Assembly (NCBI RefSeq): GCF_025979885.1
Contig: NZ_CP110139.1
Location: forward strand, 992,001 to 1,056,000
Source: Hymenobacter sp. YIM 151500-1
Lineage (GTDB): Bacteria > Bacteroidota > Bacteroidia > Cytophagales > Hymenobacteraceae
DNA length: 64,000 nt
Direction: 5' to 3'
Positions 41,338 through 49,402 of this stretch are shown piece after piece; position 1 is the first letter of the stretch, and each line of letters begins with the position of its first letter. The notes under the pieces are model-generated. The model saw only the letters and a list, made by a program, of their open reading frames with translations, ran no database searches and was not told the DNA's origin. A program made the position numbers and the translations under genes.

Positions 41338-42315
41338 TTACCCTTCGCCCAGCACGCTTTCCACCCAACCTTTGCCCCATTCGGCCAGCTCCTGGGCGCT
41401 CCAGAGCGGGGGGTAGAAGATGCGGCGCTGAAACTTCGGGGGCAGGTACTTTTTCCAGTTGGTGCCGCCCGTAGCCGGGATTTCGCTGGGGTGGCGCTCC
41501 AGGTAGCGCACCGCCGACTTGTAGTGCATCAGCGGCCAGTTCACGTTCACGTTCACGTCGAGCTGGCGCAGGTGGCGCACGAGGCGCGGGTGCTGCTGGC
41601 CATCGGGGCCGGGCGGCAGGCGCTGCACCACGGCCCAGAGGTTGCGCTGCTCGAAGCGGCGGGCGTGCTCCATCAGCTGCTGGGTGTACTTCTGCTCAAA
41701 CTGCAGCAGCGTCAGGGCCTTGGCGCCGGTGTCTTCCACCGTGGCCCCCGACTTCCAGTAGATGCAGCCCAGCAGCTCGTCGTGGGCGGGGGCCTGGCCC
41801 AGCAGGCGGCGCTGCTCCTCGGGCACCAGGTTGGAGAGGGCCGTGCTGGCCAGCTCAATCATGCGGTACTGCACGCTCTGAAACCCCGAAGCCGGCATCA
41901 GGGCCATCCGGAACTGCAGAAACTGCTGCTTGTCCATGCCGTCCACCATCACATCGAACGAGTCAATCAGGTTCTCGAAGTAGCGGTTGATGCGGCCCAC
42001 GCGCAGCACCACTTCCTGCACGGTGGGCTCCTGCAAGTCGCCCAGCTGCTCGTACTCGCAGAGGCAGAGCTTGAAGTACAGCTCCGTAATCTGGTGGTAG
42101 ATGATAAAAATCCGCTCGTCCGGAATCTGGGTCAGGGGCCGTTGCAGGCTGAGCAGGGTGTCCAGCTCGATGTAATCCCAGTAGTTGACGTAGTCGGTGT
42201 AATACAGACCTTCGAGGTAGGCGGCCAGGTCCTGGCCATCGGCGGCGTAGCGGGCTTGCAGGCGCCGAAGCTGGGCCAGCACGGCCGGCGAGAACTCTTC
42301 TTCGGGGGTAGGCAT
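41338..42315 (-). CDS. kynA: tryptophan 2,3-dioxygenase
   Basis: Haem enzyme that opens the indole ring of tryptophan to N-formylkynurenine, the first step of the kynurenine pathway. The 325-residue protein has the family blocks YTDYVNYWDYIELDTLLSLQ, the haem-pocket segment FIIYHQITELYFKLCLCEYE, RINRYFENLIDSFDVM, FLQFRMALMPASGFQS, and C-terminal ATGGTNWKKYLPPKFQRRIF. ATG 42315 (MPTPEEEFSP) is preferred over the TTG two codons earlier. It is divergent from the serine dehydratase gene across a long repeat block. Other kyn genes are not nearby. Confidence 0.95.
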   Translation of the reverse strand: MPTPEEEFSPAVLAQLRRLQARYAADGQDLAAYLEGLYYTDYVNYWDYIELDTLLSLQRPLTQIPDERIFIIYHQITELYFKLCLCEYEQLGDLQEPTVQEVVLRVGRINRYFENLIDSFDVMVDGMDKQQFLQFRMALMPASGFQSVQYRMIELASTALSNLVPEEQRRLLGQAPAHDELLGCIYWKSGATVEDTGAKALTLLQFEQKYTQQLMEHARRFEQRNLWAVVQRLPPGPDGQQHPRLVRHLRQLDVNVNVNWPLMHYKSAVRYLERHPSEIPATGGTNWKKYLPPKFQRRIFYPPLWSAQELAEWGKGWVESVLGEG

Positions 42316-42329
42316 GAGCAACTAAAGGT

Positions 42330-42710
42330 GATAAGCAGCGGTGCAAAGATGGGGAAATGGGTGATGGGGTGGAGGTGAATGGTGACAGGTGACAAGGAAC
42401 AGGTGACAGGTAAATGGTAACAGGTGACACGAAAGAGGACGGTCATGCTGAGCGGAGCCGGAGGCGAAGTCGAAGCATCTCTACCGCTGGCTAATCTTAA
42501 CCGTGAGGACGAAGCGGGAGAGATGCTTCGGCTGCGCTCAGCATGACCGTCCTCTTACCTGTCACCTGTTACCTGTCACCTGTTACCTGTCACCTGTTAC
42601 CTGTCACCTGTTACCTGTCACCTGTCACCTGTCACCTGTCACCTGTCACCTGTCACCTGTCACCTGTTACCTGTCACCTGTCACCTGTCACCTGTTACTT
42701 GTCACCCTAT
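42330..42710. repeat. family A hairpin in inverted TGTCACC heptad tracts
   Basis: Left tract GGTGACAGGTGACAAGGAAC (about 42376-42430), hairpin 42433-42556 (AAGAGGACGGTCATGCTGAG with exact complement at the right end; GAAGCATCTCTACCGC and GGGAGAGATGCTTC inside), right tract of about 20 units CACCTGT/TACCTGT (42557-42706). The right tract is open in several frames and gives false ORFs. It separates divergent kynA and serine dehydratase genes. Confidence 0.9.
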
Positions 42711-42732
42711 CACCTCATTTCCCCTACCTTTA
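42699..42732 (+). promoter_or_regulatory. probable promoter of the serine dehydratase beta gene
   Basis: TTG 42699-42701, 23-nt spacer, TACCTTTA 42725-42732 (one base off TAnnTTTG), 8 bases before the ATG. The TTG is part of the heptad tract, so the tract itself supplies promoter sequence. Confidence 0.5.
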
Positions 42733-42740
42733 CTGCGTCT

Positions 42741-43421
42741 ATGGCTGAGAAATCCAGTATTTTCGATATGATTGGGCCGGTGATGATAGGACCCAGCTCC
42801 TCGCACACGGCCGGAGTGGTGCGCATTGCGCGGGCCGCCATCCGCATCCTGGGCAGCGTGCCCACCCACGCCACCATCACCTTCTACAACTCCTTTGCCC
42901 GCACCTACGAGGGCCACGGCTCCGACCGCGCCATCGTGGCCGGCCTGCTGGGCATGGCCACCGACGACGTGCGCATCCGCGAGGCTTTCGACCACGCCCG
43001 CGCGGCCGGCTTGCAGTACACGTTTCAGGGCGTGGGCAACGCCTCCACCATGCACCCCAACACCATCCGGCTCCAGCTGCGCGACGAGCGCACCGGCCAT
43101 GCCGTGGAGGTGGTGGGCCAGAGCCGGGGCGGGGGCGTTATCCGCATTGTGGAGGTGGATGGCTTCCCGGCCGACTTCTCGGCCTCCCTGCACACGCTCA
43201 TCATCGACGCCGACGACGTGCCCGGCTCCATTGCCTTTATTGCCTCGGTTATTGCCCACGACGACTGCAACATTGCCACCATGTTTGTGTCGCGGAAAGG
43301 CAAGCGCGACGCCGCCCGGCAGTTTATCGAAATGGACTCCGGCCTGCGCGACATCACCCTGGAGTACCTGCGCCAGCTGCGCTGGGTCCACCGCGTTACT
43401 TACATTCCCACCATCGATTGA
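42741..43421 (+). CDS. sdaAB: L-serine ammonia-lyase, beta subunit
   Basis: Beta chain of the iron-sulfur L-serine dehydratase, which converts serine to pyruvate and ammonia. 226 residues: MAEKSSIFDMIGPVMIGPSS then SHTAGVVRIARAAI, the SDRAIVAGLLG segment, and a C-terminal ACT domain (LIIDADDVPGSIAFIASVIA, NIATMFVSRKGK). The alpha subunit with the cluster cysteines is not in the window. ATG 42741 is the true start; the upstream in-frame extension is translated CACCTGT repeat. Confidence 0.93.
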   Translation: MAEKSSIFDMIGPVMIGPSSSHTAGVVRIARAAIRILGSVPTHATITFYNSFARTYEGHGSDRAIVAGLLGMATDDVRIREAFDHARAAGLQYTFQGVGNASTMHPNTIRLQLRDERTGHAVEVVGQSRGGGVIRIVEVDGFPADFSASLHTLIIDADDVPGSIAFIASVIAHDDCNIATMFVSRKGKRDAARQFIEMDSGLRDITLEYLRQLRWVHRVTYIPTID

Positions 43422-43508
43422 GGACTGATTGATGGAGCCGGCCGCTGGGTTGGTGGCCGTTTTCGGCGGGTTGGTTGATTGCCAAGGCCTCTGGTATTGC
43501 CTGCTACC

Positions 43509-43516
43509 TATATTTG
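43509..43516 (+). promoter_or_regulatory. -7 element TATATTTG upstream of tolC-like gene
   Basis: Perfect TAnnTTTG match, 89 bases before the ATG at 43605. TTG boxes at 43475 and 43479 are slightly too far (27-31 nt). Confidence 0.45.
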
Positions 43517-43604
43517 GTGGCCCAGGCCACCATTCAGGCCGGGTTGGCGTCTGTAAGCTAAGCCGTCGGCTCACCTTTTTGCGCACATAAGCTATTCCTT
43601 CCCT

Positions 43605-45116
43605 ATGAAGCGTTTTACCTGGTTGCTGATGAGCATGTCGGCCGGGCTGCTGCCGGCACCGGTGCTCGCCCAGACCTCCCCAAGCCCTGCGCAGCCCCCG
43701 GCGGGAGCGTTGGCCGCGGCCCCTACTGGCCCCTGGACATTACAACGCGCCGTTGACTATGCCTTGCAAAACAACCTGGCTGTGCGCCAGCAGCAGCTAA
43801 CGGCAGAGCAGCAGCAGGCTAGCCAGCGCATCAACCGCGCCGCCCTGCTGCCCACTGCGGGCCTCAACGCAACGCAAGGGTTTAACTTCGGTACTAACCG
43901 CGACCCACTTACCAATCAGTTTCAGCAGCTGAATGTGCGCTCCAATAACTTTTCTGGTACGGTCCAGGCAACCTTGTTTTCAGGGTTTCAACTGCGTAAT
44001 ACGGTCAAGCAGGGCCAGCTGGATGCGCAGGCAGCCAGCATAGACGTAGACAAAGCCCGTAACGATTTGTCGTTAAACGTGGCGTCGTCGTTTTTGCAGT
44101 TGCTACTAGCCCAGGAGCTGATTCGGGCATCAGAAGCTCGCTTGAGTACTGTGCGCGAACAAGTGACGCGCAGCGAAAAGCTATTGCGGGCCGGCGCCGT
44201 GGCGGAAAGTAATGTCCTTGACAGCCGCGCCCAGTTAGCCAGCGAAGAACGGACCTTAGTGACAGCGCAAAACCAGCGCGACCTAGCCAAGCTAGCGCTG
44301 ATGCAGCAGCTCAATCTGGACCCCGCCGCCACACCCAGCTTTGAGGTGGCAGTGCCCGTGCTACCCGACTCCGATGATGTGTTGGCTGCCAACCTGCCCG
44401 ACCCCAATTCAACGTTTGACGTGGCCCGCCAAAACCAGCCCGAGGTGAAAGCCGCGGAGCTGCGCGTGCAGAGCGCCCAGCGCGGCTTGGATATTGCCCG
44501 CGGTGCCTATTATCCCCGCCTGACGGTGGCTGGGGGTGTCCAAACGGGTTTTTCATCTGTGCGCGAACAACCAGTGCTTGTATCAGACCGCTTCGAGACG
44601 GTGCCCGTGCTCGAAGAAACTCCCGGCTTGCCAAGTTCATACCGGCCCACCTCGTTTGTATTGCTCCAGCCAGCCTACGACCGGTTGCCCTATAAATTTC
44701 TGGATCAACTGCGCGACAACCGCGGCGAGTTTATTCAGTTTACCCTCAACATCCCCATTCTGAACGGTCTGCAGTCCCGCGTGGGCGTGCAACGCGCCCG
44801 CATCAATCAGCAGCAGGCTGAGCTGCGAGCCGAGCAAACGAGCCTGCAGCTGCGCCAGACCATTCAGCAGAGCTACGCGGATGCTCTGGCCGCCCAACGC
44901 CGCTATGCTGCTAGCTCCCGCCAAGTGGAAGCTCTGGTGGTAGCGTTCCGCAACGCAGAAATCCGCTTCAACAATGGCCTGCTCAACGGCACCGATTTCA
45001 ATATTGCTCGCAACAACCTCACGGCCGCCGAATCGGATATGATTCAAGCTAAGTACGAATTTATCTTCCGCCGCAAAGTGCTCGACTTCTATCAAGGTCG
45101 GCCGTTGGCATTGTAG
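43605..45116 (+). CDS. TolC-family outer membrane efflux protein
   Basis: A 503-residue outer membrane channel component. Signal peptide MKRFTWLLMSMSAGLLPAPV then LAQT. Two long alpha-helical repeats typical of the family: WTLQRAVDYALQNNLAVRQQ ... NVASSFLQLLLAQELIRASE, and later RQNQPEVKAAELRVQSAQRG, LDIARGAYYPRLTVAGG with IQQSYADALAAQRRYAASSR. Followed 138 bases later by a membrane-fusion protein gene, with which it should form an export system. The DNA is visibly less GC-biased at third positions (codons such as CAA, GTA, TTG) than the neighbours. Its stop TAG begins a TAGGGGCTTAGGG tract. Confidence 0.94.
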   Translation: MKRFTWLLMSMSAGLLPAPVLAQTSPSPAQPPAGALAAAPTGPWTLQRAVDYALQNNLAVRQQQLTAEQQQASQRINRAALLPTAGLNATQGFNFGTNRDPLTNQFQQLNVRSNNFSGTVQATLFSGFQLRNTVKQGQLDAQAASIDVDKARNDLSLNVASSFLQLLLAQELIRASEARLSTVREQVTRSEKLLRAGAVAESNVLDSRAQLASEERTLVTAQNQRDLAKLALMQQLNLDPAATPSFEVAVPVLPDSDDVLAANLPDPNSTFDVARQNQPEVKAAELRVQSAQRGLDIARGAYYPRLTVAGGVQTGFSSVREQPVLVSDRFETVPVLEETPGLPSSYRPTSFVLLQPAYDRLPYKFLDQLRDNRGEFIQFTLNIPILNGLQSRVGVQRARINQQQAELRAEQTSLQLRQTIQQSYADALAAQRRYAASSRQVEALVVAFRNAEIRFNNGLLNGTDFNIARNNLTAAESDMIQAKYEFIFRRKVLDFYQGRPLAL

Positions 45117-45252
45117 GGGCTTAGGGACTTAGGGGCTTGGGAACTTAGTTGACGTTCAACGACAGTCGCCCACACCCTAGTTTAATCCTCAAGAACCTAA
45201 GCCCAAGCCTCAAGTCCCAAAAACCTAAGACCCTCAGCCCCCAAGTTCCTAA
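45114..45252. repeat. CTTAGGGG tracts linking stop codon to next start codon
   Basis: TAGGGGCTTAGGGACTTAGG runs from the TolC stop (45114) to about 45148; the complement (CCTAGTTTAATCCTC, CCTAAGCCCAAGCCTC and following) runs from 45175 to 45252, three bases before the next ATG. Centre contains GTTGACGTTCAACG, a small palindrome. The same unit forms the tract at 7824-7908. Confidence 0.85.
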
Positions 45253-45254
45253 AA

Positions 45255-46667
45255 ATGAAAAATAACCGTACCCTGTACATACTGCTCGCCATTCTGGTCG
45301 TGATGATTGGCGGCTTTATGGTGGCCAAAAGCCAGGGCTGGGTGGGCAAGCCGGCTGGCACCGAAGTGCTGGCGGCCAAGGCGGCCCCGGCCAATATCGT
45401 GGAGAAAGTAAGTGCCTCGGGCAAAGTGCAGCCCGAAACTGAGGTGAAAATCTCGCCCGACGTGTCGGGGGAAATCATTGAGCTGTACGTGGAAGAGGGC
45501 GACTCCGTGAAGCAGGGCCAGCTGCTGCTCCGCATCCGCCCCGACAACTACCAGGCCATGGTCAGCCAGCAATCGGCCATGGTGAACACCCAGCGCGCCA
45601 ACGTGGGCCAGAGCCAGGCCCGTTTGCAGCAGCTCTTGGCCAACGCCAAGCAAACCGAGCTAACCTTCCGCCGCAACGCCTCGCTCTACAAGCAGAAGGT
45701 GATTTCGCAGGCCGATTACGAAGCCAGCAAAGCGGCCTACGAGGCGTCGCAGGAAGAAATCAACTCGGCCCGCCAGAGCATCCGGGCGGCCCAGAGCAAC
45801 GTGCAGAGTGCTCAAGCTTCGCTGGAAGAAGCCCGCCGCAACCTGGTAAAAACCACCATCTTCTCGCCGGTGAACGGCACGGTAAGCAAGCTCAACGTGA
45901 AGAAGGGTGAGCGGGTGGTGGGCACCTCCCAGATGGCCGGCACCGAAATCATGCGCATTGCCAACCTCAACAACATGGAGGTGCGGGTAAGCGTGAATGA
46001 AAACGACATTATCAACGTGGACCTGGGCGACTCGGCCGACGTGGAGGTGGACTCCTACGCCAGCCAGGACCAGAAATTTCGCGGCATCGTGACGGCCATT
46101 GCCAACACGGCCAAGGACGCCCTCACGGCCGAAGCCGTCACCGAGTTTGAGGTGCGCATTCGGCTGCTGCCCGAGTCGTACCGCCAGCTCACGCGCACGG
46201 TCAAGGGCCGCACCATCGTGCCGTTCCGGCCCGGCATGACGGCCTCCGTCGACATCATCACCAACCGCAAAGCCAACGCCCTGAGCGTGCCCCTGGCTGC
46301 CGTCACGACCCGCTCCGACAGCGCCCGCACCGACGCCGACGCTAAGAAAACGCCCGCCGTGCGCGTAAACCGCGGCCCCAGCGCCTCGGCCGAAGACCAA
46401 GCCAAAACCGCTCCGGCCGACGTGCAGGAAGTGGTGTTCGTGATTCGCAACGGCAAGGCGGTGATGACGCCGGTGAAAACCGGCATCAGCGACTTCCAGA
46501 ACATCGAAATTATCAGCGGCGTGCAGGCCGGCGACCAGGTGGTGAGCGGGCCGTTCCGGGCCGTGTCGAAAACCCTGAAGGACGGTGCCCTGGTGGTGGT
46601 GAAAGACGCCAAAAGCCTCGACAAAGCCGCCCTGAAAGAAGACGCCCCGGAGGAAGAGGACAAGTAA
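45255..46667 (+). CDS. membrane-fusion (HlyD/MacA-type) periplasmic adaptor
   Basis: A 470-residue periplasmic adaptor of a tripartite efflux or ABC export system. Seen: one N-terminal membrane helix (LYILLAILVVMIGGFMVAKS), a barrel-sandwich half (VSASGKVQPETEVKISPDVS, GDSVKQGQLLLRIRPDNYQ), an extended coiled-coil hairpin (residues about 95-190), the second half-motif TTIFSPVNGTVSKLNVKKGE, a beta-barrel (MRIANLNNMEVRVSVNENDI) and a C-terminal membrane-proximal domain. The inner-membrane permease or ATPase is not next to it (the next gene is gpsA). Confidence 0.94.
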   Translation: MKNNRTLYILLAILVVMIGGFMVAKSQGWVGKPAGTEVLAAKAAPANIVEKVSASGKVQPETEVKISPDVSGEIIELYVEEGDSVKQGQLLLRIRPDNYQAMVSQQSAMVNTQRANVGQSQARLQQLLANAKQTELTFRRNASLYKQKVISQADYEASKAAYEASQEEINSARQSIRAAQSNVQSAQASLEEARRNLVKTTIFSPVNGTVSKLNVKKGERVVGTSQMAGTEIMRIANLNNMEVRVSVNENDIINVDLGDSADVEVDSYASQDQKFRGIVTAIANTAKDALTAEAVTEFEVRIRLLPESYRQLTRTVKGRTIVPFRPGMTASVDIITNRKANALSVPLAAVTTRSDSARTDADAKKTPAVRVNRGPSASAEDQAKTAPADVQEVVFVIRNGKAVMTPVKTGISDFQNIEIISGVQAGDQVVSGPFRAVSKTLKDGALVVVKDAKSLDKAALKEDAPEEEDK

Positions 46668-46722
46668 GCCGCTATATTGCGGACCGTCATGCTGCGAGGA
46701 ACATGCCTAGCCGAAGCAGCAA

Positions 46723-46879
46723 GCTGGAAACTAGCTCCCCGCCTTGGCAAGAAGGGGCTGGCGGTGGTTGATAAGCTCTCGAACGATTGGTAGAACTAGC
46801 GCTGGTTTCTAGTAAACGTTCTTGCGAATAGCAACCACCGCCAGCCCCTTCTTGCCAAGGCGGGGAGCTAGTTTCTAGC
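46723..46879. repeat. 48-bp inverted repeat upstream of gpsA
   Basis: Arms 46723-46770 and 46832-46879 (left arm begins GCTGGAAACTAGCTCCCCGC) are complementary with one mismatch and a 61-nt loop. A family A remnant (ACCGTCATGCTGCGAGGAAC) precedes it at 46683. The right arm contributes part of the gpsA promoter. Confidence 0.85.
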
Positions 46880-46883
46880 TTTG
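46852..46883 (+). promoter_or_regulatory. promoter of gpsA
   Basis: TTG 46852-46854, 21-nt spacer, TAGCTTTG 46876-46883: a full match to the Bacteroidota TTG/TAnnTTTG promoter, 45 bases before the gpsA start. Most of it lies inside the right arm of the 48-bp inverted repeat. Confidence 0.65.
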
Positions 46884-46928
46884 TAACCCCTGGTTCTCTT
46901 CCCACTCCCAACCTCTCCCAATCCCCCC

Positions 46929-47918
46929 TTGGAAAAAATTGCTATGCTCGGCGGCGGCTCCTGGGCCACCGCGCTTACCAAAATACTGGCCGAAAACGGA
47001 GCCCGCGTGGGCTGGTGGATGCGCAGCAAGGACGACGTGCAACACCTGCTGCGCACCCGCCACAACCCGCGCTACCTGTCGTCGGTGGCCCATGACCTGA
47101 GCCGCGTGTACCCCACCACCGACCTCGACGACGCCGTGGACGGGGCCGACTGGCTGGTGCTGGCCGTGCCGGCGGCCTTCGTGCAGGGCACCCTGGACAA
47201 GCTGGACCGCGACGCCCTCAAGCACAAGCGCATCGTGTCGGCTATCAAGGGCATGATTCCGGGCCGCAACGTGCTGGTGACGGACTACGTGGCCGAGCGG
47301 TTTCGGCTGCCGCACGCGCGGGTGGGCGTGGTGGCCGGCCCCTGCCACGCCGAGGAAGTGGCCCTGGAAAAGCAGAGCTACCTGACCATCGGCTCGCCCG
47401 ACCCGGAGCTGGCCGAGGACTTCTGCCGCCTGTTGCGCAACCGCTACGTGAAGGCCAACCCGGCCCCCGACCTGGACGGCATTGAGTACTGCGCCGTTAT
47501 GAAGAACATCATTGCCCTGACCTGCGGCATTGCCCACGGCCTGGGCTACGGCGACAATTTCCAGGCCGTGCTGGTGAGCAACGCCGTGCAGGAAATTCGC
47601 CGCTTTGTGCACGCCCTCAACCCCCAGCCCCGCGACCTGTCGGGCTCGGCCTACCTCGGCGACCTGCTGGTGACGGCCTACTCGCAGTTTTCGCGCAACC
47701 GCACCTTCGGCAACATGGTGGGCCGGGGCTACTCTGTGAAATCGGCGCAGATGGAAATGAACATGGTGGCCGAGGGCTACTACGCCGTTAAAAGCATCTA
47801 CGAGCTGAACCGCCGGCTGCAAGTGCCCATGCCCATCACCTCGGCCGCCTACCACGTGCTCTACGAGAAGATTTCGCCGGCTATTGAAATCGAGTTGCTG
47901 CGGGAGAAGCTACGGTAG
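46929..47918 (+). CDS. gpsA: glycerol-3-phosphate dehydrogenase [NAD(P)+]
   Basis: Reduces dihydroxyacetone phosphate to sn-glycerol 3-phosphate for phospholipid synthesis. The 329-residue protein shows IAMLGGGSWATALTKILAEN (NAD-binding GGGSWG-like loop), VLAVPAAFVQGTL, VVAGPCHAEEVAL, the catalytic Lys region EYCAVMKNIIALTCGIAHGL and the C-terminal MNMVAEGYYAVKSIYELNRR. The start is TTG at 46929; the in-frame ATG at 46944 would delete the first beta strand. It has a well-formed promoter. Confidence 0.95.
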   Translation: MEKIAMLGGGSWATALTKILAENGARVGWWMRSKDDVQHLLRTRHNPRYLSSVAHDLSRVYPTTDLDDAVDGADWLVLAVPAAFVQGTLDKLDRDALKHKRIVSAIKGMIPGRNVLVTDYVAERFRLPHARVGVVAGPCHAEEVALEKQSYLTIGSPDPELAEDFCRLLRNRYVKANPAPDLDGIEYCAVMKNIIALTCGIAHGLGYGDNFQAVLVSNAVQEIRRFVHALNPQPRDLSGSAYLGDLLVTAYSQFSRNRTFGNMVGRGYSVKSAQMEMNMVAEGYYAVKSIYELNRRLQVPMPITSAAYHVLYEKISPAIEIELLREKLR

Positions 47919-47931
47919 GAGAGAGAAGGCA

Positions 47932-48378
47932 ATGTGGAACCTCATACGCAGCCAAGCTGACGCAGAATATTTGCTTCAGACGTACCGGTACTTTCATGAT
48001 AGCTGCATCAAGGAACTAGTGGTGCAAACCCGCGAATTCGTGGATGAACAGCTTGCTATGCATTTTGACAATAAGACCAGTGTCAAAATGCTGTTTCAAA
48101 GCCAGTTTCGTGAAGCCTCAGTCATTGAAGTAGAGTTCCAGGACGTAGTTCAATTCAACTGGTGTCAAAGCCAAAGCGCAGATTCTGGAATGACCGTGTT
48201 GATGCAGGCAGTTTGCTTTTGGAAGGACAATACGCTGTATTGGGCTGAGGATATCGACTGGAGCTTGGAAGGACTTGACCGGAACGATTACCGTTGGATT
48301 GCCGCAAAAAATGTGCGTTGGCGCATTATAGAAGCAGCGTTAGGGCCAGATCCTAGACTCCTTAAGCCAGTCAACTAA
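47932..48378 (+). CDS. hypothetical protein, lower GC than surroundings
   Basis: A 148-residue protein (MWNLIRSQADAEYLLQTYRY to LGPDPRLLKPVN) of no family I recognise. It has strand-rich stretches (ASVIEVEFQDVVQFNWCQSQ, TVLMQAVCFWKDNTLYWAED) and no signal peptide. An AGGAGAGAGAAGG sequence before the ATG is an unusually clear ribosome binding site for this window. Codon use is AT-leaning compared with gpsA and the glycosyltransferase on either side, suggesting recent gain. Small acidic, AT-leaning cytoplasmic proteins like this are often orphan immunity proteins; that is inference. Confidence 0.75.
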   Translation: MWNLIRSQADAEYLLQTYRYFHDSCIKELVVQTREFVDEQLAMHFDNKTSVKMLFQSQFREASVIEVEFQDVVQFNWCQSQSADSGMTVLMQAVCFWKDNTLYWAEDIDWSLEGLDRNDYRWIAAKNVRWRIIEAALGPDPRLLKPVN

Positions 48379-48449
48379 TATCAGCAGTATAGTGGAATTC
48401 TATAAGGTACGGTCTAAGCTCTAGGTTCTCATCTCTAAAGTCTCCATCC

Positions 48450-49322
48450 ATGAAAGTTGTCGGCTTCACCTTTGTGCGCAACGCAGTGCTCTATGACTAC
48501 CCGGTGCTGGAAAGTCTCCGGTCCTTGCTGCCGCTGTGCGACGAGGTGGTGGTGGCCGTGGGCCGCTCCGACGATGACACGCTGGGGCTGATTCGTAGCC
48601 TGGAGTCGCCGAAAATCCGCGTCGTGGAAACGGTGTGGGACGATACGCTGCGCGAGGGTGGGCGGGTGCTGGCCGTGGAGACAGACAAAGCCCTGGCCGC
48701 TGTGCCGGCTGATGCCGACTGGGCCATCTACCTGCAAGCCGATGAAGTGCTGCACGAGCAGGACTACCCGGCCATTCGGGAAGGTATGACCCGCTGGCTG
48801 CCGCAGCTGGGAGTGGAAGGGCTGCTGCTGCGCTATCGGCACTTCTACGGCTCCTATGACTACCTCGGCGACTCGCCCCGCTGGTACCGCCGCGAAATCC
48901 GCATCATCCGGCCCGGCATCGGCGTGTACTCTTACCGCGACGCCCAGGGCTTCCGGAAGGCGCCTAACCAGAAGCTGCGCGTCAAGCTCATCGACGCCAC
49001 CGTGCACCACTACGGCTGGGTAAAGACGCCCGCCGCCATGCAGCGCAAGCAGGAAACTTTCAACCGCCTCTGGCACTCTGACGAGTGGGTGGCCCAGCAC
49101 GTGGTGCCCGCCGCGGAGTTCGACTACAGCCAGATTGACTCGTTGCAGCGCTTCACGGGCACCCACCCGGCCGTGATGCAGGAGCGGGTGCGGCGCCAGG
49201 GCTGGCAGTTCGAGCACGACATGTCGCGCAACCGGTACCGCCTCAAGGACCGGCTTAAGCAGGCGGTGGAGCAGCTGACCGGCTACCGCCCCGGCGAGTA
49301 CCGTAACTACAAGCTGGTCTGA
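48450..49322 (+). CDS. glycosyltransferase family 2-like protein
   Basis: A 290-residue cytoplasmic glycosyltransferase. Seen: KVVGFTFVRNAVLYDYPVLE, VVVAVGRSDDDTLGLIRSLE (nucleotide-sugar-binding strand), WAIYLQADEVLHEQDYPAIR (the DxD-like LQADE motif), and the C-terminal FRKAPNQKLRVKLIDATVHHYGWVKTP region, quoted by its ends FRKAPNQKLRVK and HHYGWVKTP. A GT-A fold transferring a sugar in surface glycan synthesis is likely; acceptor unknown. Confidence 0.87.
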   Translation: MKVVGFTFVRNAVLYDYPVLESLRSLLPLCDEVVVAVGRSDDDTLGLIRSLESPKIRVVETVWDDTLREGGRVLAVETDKALAAVPADADWAIYLQADEVLHEQDYPAIREGMTRWLPQLGVEGLLLRYRHFYGSYDYLGDSPRWYRREIRIIRPGIGVYSYRDAQGFRKAPNQKLRVKLIDATVHHYGWVKTPAAMQRKQETFNRLWHSDEWVAQHVVPAAEFDYSQIDSLQRFTGTHPAVMQERVRRQGWQFEHDMSRNRYRLKDRLKQAVEQLTGYRPGEYRNYKLV

Positions 49323-49402
49323 AGACCAAGCGAGCGGCACAGCTACCGGCTGGTTGGTCTCGGCCGGCGTATACTTGCTCACTGATTTGTAGCTGACTTT
49401 CT

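Noticed and set aside
42503..42740. Upstream extension of the serine dehydratase frame (PVTCHLSPVTC repeats)
   Set aside because: This is the CACCTGT tract read in frame; the family N-terminus begins at ATG 42741.
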